Part shown: positions 9,946 through 20,797 of the stretch, one piece after another
Layout of the letters: each line of letters starts with the position of its first letter
How positions within the stretch are numbered: the first letter of the stretch is position 1
From: Camellia lanceoleosa
Taxonomy: Eukaryota > Streptophyta > Magnoliopsida > Ericales > Theaceae
Length of the DNA stretch: 64,000 nucleotides
Direction of reading: 5' to 3'
Assembly: GCA_025200525.1 (NCBI GenBank)
Contig: CM045763.1
Coordinates: forward strand, 154,138,246-154,202,245
Notes under the pieces: generated by a model
Databases searched by the model: none
What the model saw: the letters and a program-made list of their open reading frames with translations, nothing else
Told to the model about the DNA's origin: nothing
Translations under genes and position numbers: made by a program

Positions 9946-12273
9946 TGTAACGCTCCGAAAATTGAGCAGGATATATCTATTTATGCAACAAAACCCACAT
10001 GATAGACAAACACATATATATAACTAACTATTCCATACATCCATTTTCATTAAATCCTAAATGCCAAATACATGCTATTCACATCTCAATGCCCCAGTTC
10101 CAATCCCAAGCATACATTTTACAACAAGTATGAAATAGAAGCCAAACAAATAATAAGTGCCCTACAGGCTTACAAATTTATCTAATAACATTCTTCGTTA
10201 CACAAAAATGGAGTTTTAACTCAACGCAAATACAGCCCTGGGCTTATATTTAACAAATAACGATAAAACAAAAATAAAGCCTCCACTCCGAATCTTCCCA
10301 AGCCAATGCCTTGGCGAAGGCATAGCACTTGTATCTGAAATGGTTTCCCTTATAGGGTGAGCCACAGCCCAGTAGAGATATATTACACAACATATGAACC
10401 ATGACAAGACATGCCATGCTCATGATAAAACAATTTATCTCTCTTTTTATAAAGCATGCAATGTTGAGATGCAACAACAGATATAAAATCATTTCCATTT
10501 TAAACCATATATGTTACATGAATATAGGCTCTGTGAATCTCTATGTGAGTGTCTGCAAGTAGGCCCTAATGCACTACCACTGTCATTTTTAGCAGTAAAC
10601 TGGAAGGCTCGACACCTAACCGCGTGGTTCTACACCCCCTACCCAAATTCACCAAGTATTCATTTTTTTGCAAACAAATACATTTCCAAACATTTCTCAA
10701 AAGCAGATACATTTCCAATGAAATGAATGTAATGCAATGTCCAATGCAACAAATGAGGAATGTGGTTCAATTTACCTAAGTCTCATGCATTTCTACAACA
10801 ATCATGGCTATCTTCTACCGATAGCCCAACACAGATATTTCTAAACAGATATTTAAATAATTAAATTCCAAAAAAAAATTCAATAAGTACAATCTATTCC
10901 ACATCTCATCAAATATGAACAACTATATTAGTTTTCATATCACAATCATGTCCGGTAACTTCTCAAGGCCCATTTCTAACCGTGTCAGTTTTATTCCAAC
11001 GGATACATTAAACAAAATAATACCGTTAATGCCCAAGAAAACATTATTTTCTTTCCAAAATCATTCTCTAAGCATTATTCAACTATGACATCCTATTTTG
11101 ATCGAAAGCCCTAAAATTTAAATGTAATTCCTTTGTTTTCTTTAAAAATGTTCTTTTGGCCACAAACTAAAAAAATTTCAAAACCAATCGAATCGAAGTC
11201 CGTTTTTGTTCAAATTTAAAACATAATTCTTTCATAACTTTATAAACATATTCCAAGTTTACACTTTCGCAATTTGGGCATCAACTTTTTATTTTTCTCA
11301 AAATTTCTCTTTTAAGCAATAAAACACAAATTTTTCAAAAATTCTAATTAAATTATATAGAACTCTAAACTCCATATAATCAAGTAAAAGTGCATAAAGA
11401 AGTGTAAGAAAAATCCCTACCTTTAGAAGAGAAGATGAGAAAAGCCTCAAAAATCAATCTTCCCGAAATTCAATCTCTACCAGTTAAAACGATGTCCTCA
11501 ACATGCTCATCATTTTGGTCTAAAGGACTACGGTGAGATTCTAACTCCAAATGTGGTGGATCAAGAGTTTTGTGTCTTGAAAGTTAAAAAAAATAAAAAT
11601 GAAAGAGAGAAAGCAACAGAGAGAGAGAGAGACAGAAAGTGTCTCTGCCAAAACAACCAAAACAAAATAAAGATGAAGAAATAAAGAAAAGGAGTAAGGG
11701 AAGAGGGATGGGGGTATCCCACGTGGGTTGCCTCCTTTATTGCTTCAATTTATTATGTATATATATATGCATCTATCTATCTACACATACATCTATACAT
11801 ACATATATATATATGTATATATATATGTATAGATATATTAAAATTTTATTTCAACATCTTAATATTTTATAATAAAATGATATAATTTTTTTCTCATTAC
11901 AAATATACATTTCGTTTGGTAGTACACACCATAAATATTCACAATTTTCTCATAATAACAATAACAAGTAATTACAGATGACACATAATTTAATCAATTG
12001 GATCTAAAATGAATGAAGTTTAATAATCCAAAATAAATTTTCGATTAAGACTAGACTATAAATATTTTAGATGGACTTAAGATGGTCCCCACTGTTTATA
12101 AAATTAAAAAGGACCAAACAGTTACGTAAAACTTACATACATAAATCCAAATTAATATGTTATAGGTCTTAAAACGCAAAACTTCACCAAAATTCTGCTA
12201 ATCCGTCAATTTTGGAAAATAAATACCCATCGTTTAAATTCTGATTTTTTTTTTTTTTTTTGGGGTCTTTACA
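9946..12273 (-). mobile_element. Probable Gypsy solo LTR nested in the CACTA element
   Basis: Read on the minus strand it starts TGTAAAGACCCC and ends GGAGCGTTACA, and it interrupts the CACTA subterminal repeat zone, which resumes directly on the far side. Length about 2.3 kb, normal for some Gypsy LTRs. The flanking 5-mers ATCAC and GTTGC differ by three transitions, so a target duplication is not proven. The start resembles the LTR-like block at 24194. Confidence 0.55.
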
Positions 12274-12870
12274 GTTGCCGCCCTTGTCGTTGAAAGATGG
12301 TCGATGAAAGTAATTGGCGACTAAAAAAAATTTTTGTCGCTAAAAGCACACAATTGGCGACTAATAATTTAGTCGCTAAAAATGTTTCAACTAAATTTAA
12401 CATGACATTTTCCGTGACTAATATTTTTGGTTGCTAAAACCTAAATTGTTTAGCTACTAAAACTTTAGTCGCCTAAGGTCTAACATTTTCTGTTTGGCTA
12501 GTAATATTTTAGTCGCCAAAAGCATTTTTCAGCGACTAATATTTTTTTCGCAAAAGCTTAAATTGCTTAGCTACTAACACCTTCGTCACCTAAGGTCTAA
12601 TATTTTCTGTTTTGGCTACTAATAGTTTGGTGGCCAAAAGTGTTTTTCCTCTTTTTTTTTTTTTTTTTTTTTTTTGCTACTAAATTATTAGTCGCCTAAA
12701 GTCTTATTTGTTATGGCTACTAAATATTTAGTCACCAAAATATTTGTTTTCATTTAATTCTTTTTTTTAGCTACTAACTATTTAGTCGGCAAAAATATTG
12801 ACTTTAGTTTTGGCTACCAATTTTTTAGTCGCTAAAACATCATTTTATGTTTTTTTTTTTTTTTTTTTAA
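12274..12870. repeat. CACTA subterminal repeat zone, left side
   Basis: More than ten degenerate copies of a phrase around TTTAGTCGCTAAAA and TTGGCGACTAA in both orientations, mixed with poly-T runs (12248-12261, 12655-12675, 12850-12868). In plant CACTA elements such motifs are the binding sites of the TNPA/TnpD-type protein; here the match is by pattern only. Confidence 0.75.
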
Positions 12871-13119
12871 TTTTGTCTACACCCATAACCTGTATATATT
12901 CCATGCAACTTGTACGATATATACAAACTGGCTTATACATATATTATCACCCATTCAACTACATCCATTTCACTTCCAACCATCTTAAAATTAATACCTT
13001 CAAATGTCAATAATTCCATACAAATTAAATACATTCCAATTTAAAATAATAATTCCATACATAACATAAATGATCATAGGGAAATTTCATCCTCCGTATA
13101 TAAAAATATATTCACTACT

Positions 13120-13172
13120 ATGCCAAATGACAATTTGGCATGGTACAAAATACCATGGTAATATGTACCATG
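13120..13172. repeat. Two adjacent small palindromes in the CACTA interior
   Basis: TGCCAAAT with ATTTGGCA form an 8-bp stem with a 4-nt loop, directly followed by a second palindromic segment around TGGTAC, ACCATGGT and GTACCA. No function can be assigned. Confidence 0.5.
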
Positions 13173-13894
13173 ACAAAAGGTAATCAGTAGATCACGGCAT
13201 AAATTATCTATTTGAAGGCAAAAGTATTATGTACCCCACCAAAAGTATTCTATACAATTAATACAAATTTACACAAAAAGTAGAGGATGACAAAAATGCA
13301 AGAGTTTACAAAAGTGTAAATTGTTATTCGTCCACAAAAATGGAATATCCACAACTCCATGCCAAAAGCCATCTACAAAAATAAATAAATAAATAATACA
13401 CCAATTAGTTCCATATATAGCATTTGAGCATAATGTCACACCCCTTGCAACTGTGATAGAACTTTATCCTAACATTCGTAATTTGATATTAGTTTAACAA
13501 TTTATTGCCTCATTACTTTTCCTCCAGCAAGGTTACTGTAGCTTCTGATTTCTTCCATCGCCAAAACATCATTTGGCGTTCACTGTTTGGCAGGGTTTAC
13601 AAAGGTATGTATGCAAGTAGTTATTTGCCTAAAGGTTGTCCGGCTTGAGAACTGCCAATTCACTACAATATGAATTAATAGTCATAATCTAAACACAATA
13701 CCAAGTTGGGCATCAGATGTATATTTTATTTTATTATTACTTTGTTTAGTGGGCCAGGGATGGATTATTTGAAAAATTGGTTCTTCATTACACTCTCCCC
13801 TTGAACTTTTGACTGCTAATACTCAAAGCTTTGAATTTCACAAAAGATTTGGCTAAGATTTGGCTAAGAGAACCCAGGAAAGAGTATAGAGACA

Positions 13895-14388
13895 GTGTTT
13901 GATTCGATGGAGGTGGAGGATGATGAAAGCCGAGAGCTATTACAAATGTGAGATTCACAATTGATGGATATTGTGTGGATTTGCAACCGTTTCCCGAATA
14001 TTGATCTAACCTATGATGTGGTTGATGGTGACAATATAAGGGCTACGGATGATGTCAGTTTGCAAGTGACCCTTGAATAGGATCTTAAGGGCAGGACATA
14101 AGTGGGACCCGTTGATGCCCCTATATATCCCAAAACCAAAGAAGAATGATGGTGGCTTTATGGTTGGTGACATCAAAAGTAACCAAAAGTAAGCTTGCCA
14201 TCAAAAGAGTTTCCTTACAGAAGAAAGCCAAGGTCAAGCTTGATTTTGCTACTCCTGGAGAAGTAGGAAAGAAGACCTATACCCTCTATTTCATGTGTGA
14301 TTCTTATATGGGTTGTGACCAAGAATATAGCTTTGCTCTTGATGTCAGAGAAGTAGGTGCTATTGAAGATGACAATGGAAGAGAATGA
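13895..14388 (+). pseudogene. Captured fragment of a BRR2-like spliceosomal RNA helicase (C-terminal Sec63 region)
   Basis: BRR2 is the U5 snRNP DExH-box helicase that unwinds U4/U6 during spliceosome activation; its C terminus carries Sec63/FN3-type domains. The fragment reads, with interruptions, through recognisable pieces: DESRELLQM, the CNRFPNIDLTYDVVDGDN block, DDVSLQVTLE, VGPVDAP, KKAKVKLDFATPGEVGKK, then TYTLYFMCDSYMGCDQEY and a normal-looking C-terminal stop. It holds at least three in-frame stops (TGA after LLQM, TAG after VTLE, TAA before VGPV) and frame changes near 14145-14190, so it is dead. It lies in the middle of the CACTA element, far from any other helicase domain, which indicates transduplication. 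Only about the last 160 codons are present. Whether introns were retained cannot be judged. Confidence 0.82.
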
Positions 14389-15494
14389 GTGACATGCTTA
14401 GAAGATTGAACTCCTTTTGCTTTTGTACCGTTGTAAGTTTCCTAATGTGTTATTCCTATTATTGCTAGACCCGAAATATGTTGGCAGGTGATGCATCATT
14501 TGAGTTGACTCTTGTACTTAAAATGGTTGAGATCGTCTAAAATTTGTTGCTGTCAAAGCCTAATTTGTAGCCTTGCATATTTTCCCATTTATATTAGCTC
14601 TTCAATTTGTGATGCTCAACTTAGGGGTAAACAGAAAAGAACAGCAATATGCAACAGTTTGCATTATTGTTTTAGATTTAGTCACTTGTGTTGCTCTTTT
14701 TCTATGTCTCTCTTTTGCTTTGTGTTTCAACAACTGTTATAGTTTTCCTGTCTTCCGAAATGGGAAAATTGTAGACCACTCAGGTTTCTTGTTTTGTTAT
14801 TGGTTTCAGGTTCATGCTTTGAAAATTTGATTTTACAAATATCAAAATCCAAATGATAGGTTTTTGGTAATAGTAATGTGTGATCTTTTGTTGATGATCA
14901 CGATATGACAAAACTATTTAGTTTTATGGTGATTGTTTTGTTATACTTGGAATCCTCTTTATTATGATAATTTGGATGTGGACACATAAAAGCCGAGATG
15001 TCAAGATTTCATAGCTTGAATTTATAGGGAAATGAAGATAAAGTAGACATTAGACACTTAAGGCTTTTTTACTCCAACTCCCAACTTATGTGAAACCTAA
15101 GTTCAAGGCATTTTTCAATTAAATTAAATGAATCTATGTCAAACCTAGCTTGTACTTTAACATTATAATTCAAAAAACATGAAAGTTGGCAGAAATTTTG
15201 TACATATTACCTTAATTTTTTTGTGAATGATAAAGTATCCTACAAAAATTATAATTCAAATTATCAAAATAAGACATGTAGTGAGCTAGTAAAAATGAAC
15301 AATACCTTCCGATCCGATAGCCAAGCCCTTTGGGTGACCCAAACATGTTGACCTAAATCAACCCATAACAACAACATTAGCAACTGGAATGAGAAAACCA
15401 AACAAACAAGCAGAGCACGAAAGCAGCAGAATTAAATAAAAATATTTATATATTAAAAAAATTCAAATCACTTTGTTAGTGAGCATGGTTTACC
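14389..15494. other. CACTA interior, unassigned
   Basis: The first part may be 3' UTR captured with the BRR2-like fragment, since it follows its stop directly. ORFs here are short and show no known motif. The rest is AT-rich. Confidence 0.35.
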
Positions 15495-15757
15495 TTATCA
15501 ACTGAACCAGTAACAACCAAGTCACCCTCAGGTACAAATTTAACACTAGTAACTTGCAAAAAGAGCAGAGGAAAAAGGAACGACAAGTGTGCTTAGCCAA
15601 AAGATTTTCATAAGTAGATTAAACTCAAACAATAAACAAATGAAAGGAAAGTATTAGACCTTCTTTGAATGACACCATTAAGTGTAGATAGAATCTCTCA
15701 TGATGGCCGATCAAAGAGTACAACACTTGTATCAGCCCCACCCGTTGATATAATATC
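15495..15757 (-). pseudogene. Captured fragment of a PRP19/MAC3-like WD40 splicing factor
   Basis: PRP19 is the U-box/WD40 ubiquitin ligase of the NineTeen complex; MAC3A/B are its plant forms. Two exon-like pieces are read on the minus strand. 15757-15660 gives DIISTGGADTSVVLFDRPS, a stop, then EILSTLNG; it follows an AG acceptor and ends before a GT. 15553-15495 gives VTSVKFVPEGDLVVTGSVDK before a GT donor. Both belong to consecutive WD40 repeat segments, and an intron-like gap of about 105 bp separates them, so the copy came from genomic DNA rather than a spliced transcript. The TGA within the first piece and the missing remainder make it a pseudogene. It runs opposite to the BRR2-like fragment in the same CACTA element. 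Confidence 0.75.
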
Positions 15758-15807
15758 CTACACACCACCAAAGAAAATGCTTAAATATAATCTGTGGGAT
15801 TTCAAAG

Positions 15808-16590
15808 TTTTTTTTTTTTTGGTGAATAAGTCATAAAATAAAAACAGAAAAAAACAAGATTACAAGGGGAATGCCCTAGGCCCTACAGAACTATACAAAG
15901 CAAAAGACAAATAGCAAAACCAAAATAAAAGGCTAAGACAAAAGGCTAGCATCTAGACACAGAGCAATCTAAAACTCTTAAACCCATACTTCTATTCAAA
16001 AACCATATCTAACAAAAATAGGGACCCTAAACAAAAAACAAGATACAAATGGAAAAAGAGCACAACTAGATAACACAACAACACAACATAATGCAGTGTA
16101 TTAGCTCAACAACAAACCAAGCCAAAAGAGCATGGCAGATCAGCAACAGATCAGCAAACAGGTCAGCTGAGTAGTAGACAGATCAGCAGATCAGCAGAGT
16201 AGCAAGACATTGCATTGCAGGAGACAGATAGCAAACGTGGATCTGTACAAATTCGGTATAATAAAGACACCAACAATCCTATTTGAGAACATAAAAAAGG
16301 GCTGGCGCATATTGGCAGCTTGGCCCTCTTGATGTCCTTCAAGCTCTCACCGAACAGAGTAATCTCCAACACACCTCAGCACTACCTGTGAACACCAATA
16401 AGGATAAACAGACCCTGCAAGAAACTGTGCCCAGATCTGTAACAAGACTCACTTTATGTAACCTCACAAACTCAACCCATCTATAGGCACTCAAGCTCAG
16501 CAAAGATTAGATAAGCACATAGGAGAAGAAGAAAAATAAAGAAAAAAAGCTCTCCAAGAATGTAGATCTCTTTTACACAAGTACCAGCTT
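15808..16590 (-). mobile_element. Possible LINE/SINE 3' end with poly(A)
   Basis: On the minus strand the sequence ends in TTATGACTTATTCACC followed by about 13 A, the typical 3' end of plant L1-type LINEs and some partner SINEs. The upstream part is non-coding, with short GATCTGCTGATC-type repeats (16135-16200). The 5' end and target duplication were not found; the upper coordinate is a guess. Confidence 0.4.
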
Positions 16591-19500
16591 AGTCACCTGC
16601 AGGTACAATAGTTAGAAACAAATTATAACTGGTACTCACATCACTCAACCCTCAAGTTCACAAATTGATTTTATATTAGACAAGGAAACAGGCACTACAT
16701 TGTTACATAACTGCATCCAATAGTGGAGCTTTTTGCAAATCTATTGCCCTTCTATAAAGTCCCTACAGATTATTAAGAAACCAATGAGAAAAAATATACA
16801 TATATCCTTATACATGCTAAAACCCTAGTCATACCTCAAAATTAGAACAACAACACGTTTAATTATGAGATCAATTCAAGAGAGTTGATAGATCAATGGA
16901 GCCATGTCAAAAGAGTTCAGCTGACATCATATGGCAGAGGATTGCTCCACCAGACCCAAGTTTAAAGTAATCCAAATCATTTAGTTATGTGAGTAAACAT
17001 TCTATTTTTCTTCACAGCGCTTACTTGAACAACTCAAGTCTAAATTAAACTCATGTTCCTCAATGCCAATATATCAAAAACATAGCTTCTATTAATTTAT
17101 GGTCTTCATTTTAAATAATAAAATGAGTTTCCTAAAATGATTAAATCACACCCCTTGGTCAAAAAAACACCCCTTGTGTACGGATCCAACTGTGAGATCA
17201 TGAAAAATAAAGTCATTGTAAGAACTCAAAGAAAGTTTGGTGAAACAACAAGGTGGATAGCATGTTACTTCTTCTACCCTCTTGAATGAAAATCGAACTT
17301 GAATGCTCCAACATTGCTTTATGCCGAAGCATGAGAGAAATATATTGAATTTGTTCATTTGTTACAACTTCATTGCATCATTTGTACCTTTAATTTGTTC
17401 ATTAGTTGGCTCATTTTATTTTTTTCGACATTTTAGAGAAATCTATTGAATTGGATATTCAAATATGCACAATAATCATAACAAGGACAACATAATTTAG
17501 AAGTCCTTGAACTAAATACAACACATAATTAATGTAAAGAAACTTGCAAACGTAAAAAAGAGAAATCTCAACAAATATACGGAAAGTATAGAGGTTCTAA
17601 CCAATTAATAGATATTTTAATCACTTTGTTTTGATGCAACTTTGTTTCTAGCTTATGACATAGAAATAGTATAAATAGTTAGAAAAAAAAATAGTAATCT
17701 AGAACCTGAGAATGGGGAGACTTTTGGATCCTAATTTTTTATTTTGAACTGTCAGTTTGAAAAAAAGTTAGACCAAACATATTATAGTCTAACAATACAT
17801 TTTAAAAAATATAGAAAAAGCACAACAAACATAATCCATTTGTAAGGTGGATAAACCCAAGACCTCAACAACTAAGACAATAATACCGTCAAACACCAAC
17901 ACCCTTTTGAAAGATTAATTTGTAAATACTAATGTAGTAATTAGACAAATGGATTAGTTATGTAATGTTGCTGTCAAATATGAATCAACCATAGGTCTCT
18001 CTCTATGATCAATAAATTCCAGATGTTCATGGAGAGAGTGACATGAAGGGTGATGAGTGAGTGAACTACTTTCTTGTCTATGATTCACAGACTCTATATT
18101 GATGGACATTTGTAGTTTATTTGATATTAATTCTACATCACAAGATGATTCATGATCAAGAATATAGTCTTAATCAATCATAGTAAGTTCTTGAATTTTG
18201 TGATTTATTTTTTGGGATTAAATTAGGATTAAATATGGTGAATACATTAAAACAGAATTTATCATTAAAAATGGAAACTAGTTCTGAAAACTAGAAACCA
18301 AACTTGTTGTAGAGTCTATTTTTGTTTTAAAAATGGAAACTAGTATTCATATATAATTTACTAAATTCTAGAAAAAAGATGATTTCCAATGTTTTGTAAT
18401 CAATTTTTCATTCCTTCTTCCCACCTCCGTCTAGTCTTCAAAATTAGTTACCCATATTATTGAGTACAAAATTTGTAATTTGTTTTCTATTACGCTTCCT
18501 AAACGTAGGTGGTTAGATAAAGTTGCCATTGAAGAAACATCCAACTCCTCCATGAGTAGTCCAGAAGAACAAGAAAGTAAAGTTTTCTAGCCAAACAAAC
18601 ATAAAAGCATAATAGTAAAAGTTTGAAATTCGTTTGGTTTCTAAAATTTTCTCAACATACAAACAAGAGGTTCAAAAACTAAATAAAATTTAGCAAACAA
18701 TCTAGAGAAATGTTTAGATCAAGTTTTAAAGCCAAAGCAAATCAAGATTTAAGTTGCTTTATTAGCAAAGAAAAGCTTTATTTGAATCAAAACATTATAC
18801 AAAATAGAGTACATAAAGAGAAACACCACATAATACAAAGCCATGTGCAATGCAGCAGAGTAGAGAACTAAACTAGACAAATGGTTGAACTTATCTGTAT
18901 TTCAAGACCAAAATAGAACAAATGAAAGCAAGATATATGCCCTCAAAAGCAAAAACACACCAAACCTCCGAAATGCATCTTATTCATAGGCTAATAATAA
19001 ACTTAAGTGCTTAATTAACAAGATAGATTTGTAATTTGCAAGCATCTTATTCAACCCAAGTGGTATTTCCAAACTTTCTCCATGAAACCGATTAAGTAAT
19101 TAAACAGGTAGCATACGAGTACAGTGGTAGTGGTGCTATATCATGTAAAACCATATCCCATAGCTCACTATAAAAAAACAACAAGGAGATGTGCATCCAG
19201 TTTATAGCTTCATCCAAGAAACCATAACTTGAAGACACAAAAAACAAAAATTTAAAAACCAACAAAATAAAAACAAAAAATTGTTTATATAAAAGTTCAA
19301 AATATTTATTTATTTAAAATAAAAGGAAGGGAACTGTAAACAAATAAAAGATCAACTAGCAGTGTGACTCAACAATAACAGTGCCTACAAACAACCAAAC
19401 ATTACTCACTAATTTTCAAGAGAATTGCAGTAAAAAGATGTACAGCATCAACATTTCAACAGTACAATGAGCATCCCAGTATAAACAAAACCCAAATCTC

Positions 19501-20084
19501 TTACAACTCACACATTAAGCTAATATATTTCTAAAATCAAATTAAGCTCATAAGATTGAATTTGGGATTTTTGTCCAGAAATTAACACAAACCCTATAGC
19601 AAGTGTAGGAAATCAACACAAAATGAACACAAAAATCTGGATTTTGAGTTAAGAAATCAACACAAAATCAAACAACAAAAATCATATAAAACCCTAGAGC
19701 TACATGCGAGAAATGGAGAAATAGAGGAAGGGAGAGAGGGAGGGAGAGAGAGAGAGAGAGAGAGAGACCGAGATAGACAGAGAGAGAGAGAGGGAGATCG
19801 ACAAAGAGGGATCGAGACTGAAAACAACAGAGAGGGAGAGACTGAGAGCGATAGAGCAAGAGAAAAATACCTGTGATTAAGTGGCTCTGGTGATTTGCAG
19901 GTGGCGATGTGCGGCAGTGGCGAGCGTCGGTGGTGAGAGGGGGTGAGGTTTGGTAAGAGCAAAAAGTGTTTAAGACAGAACAGTGTATATCGTGTGTGTG
20001 AGAGACAGAACATACAGTGTATATATATCGGGCGCCAAAATCAATTACTTTCCCTCTTAAAAAAAATTCAACCTTTAAATTATA
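16591..20084. other. CACTA interior, unassigned
   Basis: No transposase frame. Mostly AT-rich, with short ORFs without motifs. A GA/CT-rich microsatellite zone (19730-19860) lies in a minus-strand stretch that looks like a captured promoter/5' UTR ending in a possible splice donor (CACAGGTATTT on the minus strand, near 19870). Confidence 0.35.
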
Positions 20085-20579
20085 TTTTTGTCACCAAATA
20101 GTGCTGAATAACGACTAAAGCTATTTTGCAGCCAATGATTAATTAATAGTGACTAATATATTGGTAGCCAAAAGTATCATATGGCTACTAATTTTTTTTT
20201 TCGTCAGCAAAAATTAAATATACAGCTACTAAATTTTTTTTGTCACCAAAAGGTGTAAAAAATGTCCATAATATTTGGCGACTAAACTATATTTTTGTCA
20301 ACAATTAATCTTAATCAGCAACTAAACCTACAATTAGTAGCGTAAAATATAAACTTTTGGTGACTAATTATTATTTAGTAGTCGATTACTATATATTTAG
20401 TGACTAAATTTTGTTTTAGTCGCCAAAAAGAAAATATATCTCGACTAAATTCAAATAGTAGCTGAACTGTGAACCTTTGGTGACTAATTTTTATTTTAGT
20501 CGCCAAAAGGTATATTTTTGGTGGCTAAATTTGTTTTGGTCACCAATTTTGGTCGCCAAATGTGTATTTTCTTATAGTG
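20085..20579. repeat. CACTA subterminal repeat zone, right side
   Basis: Repeated phrases around GGTGACTAATT, TTTTAGTCGCCAAAA and TTTGTCACCAA up to the terminal TTATAGTG. This mirrors the left zone in inverse orientation. Confidence 0.75.
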
Positions 20580-20797
20580 AACTCTTTCCTTGAAAAAATA
20601 GCAATCAATTTTGATATGCTTGGACCATGAATGAAAGACAGGATTAGAGGCAAGAGCCATAGTAGAAAGGTTATCACACCAAAGAATGGGAACAGAAGAG
20701 GGAGAAATAGAAAAATCAATCAACAAATGTTGAAGCCAAGTAAGTTCAACAGCAGTGTTGGCCAAAGATCTGTATTCAGCCTTGGTGGACTATATCA
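20580..20797 (-). pseudogene. Copia RNase H, N-terminal part
   Basis: The minus-strand reading gives STKAEYRSLANTAVELTWLQ, then PILWCDNLSTMALASNPVF and HIKIDCYFFKERV, the central RNase H motifs of Ty1/Copia pol. It stops at the CACTA terminus (20579), and the rest of the domain resumes at 9848. At its other end (about 20790) the sense switches abruptly to a plus-strand Copia pre-integrase region. Confidence 0.87.

Larger units (their letters stand above)
9849..20579. mobile_element. CACTA (En/Spm-type) transposon, 10.7 kb, decayed, with captured genes
   Basis: The left end reads CACTACAACAAAAGACAG; the right end reads TTTTCTTATAGTG, the inverse of CACTATAAGAAAA. Subterminal regions (9858-9945 plus 12274-12870, and 20085-20570) are packed with short repeats around TTAGTCGCCAAA and GGCGACTAA in both orientations, as is typical of plant CACTA elements. 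Flanking trinucleotides AGC and AAC fit a 3-bp target duplication with one substitution. It sits inside a Copia RNase H domain. No open transposase frame (TNP2-like) is visible, so it is non-autonomous or heavily decayed. It contains a nested LTR and pieces of two host genes. A CT-rich, 5'UTR-like stretch with a splice-donor-like end occurs on the minus strand near 19700-20010. Confidence 0.85.

Noticed and set aside
15300..15360. Additional PRP19 or other captured exon on the minus strand
   Set aside because: The translation did not resemble a WD40 segment or any family I know.
19657..20013. 118-codon serine/leucine-rich minus-strand ORF
   Set aside because: It is a translation of a GA/CT microsatellite in the CACTA interior.
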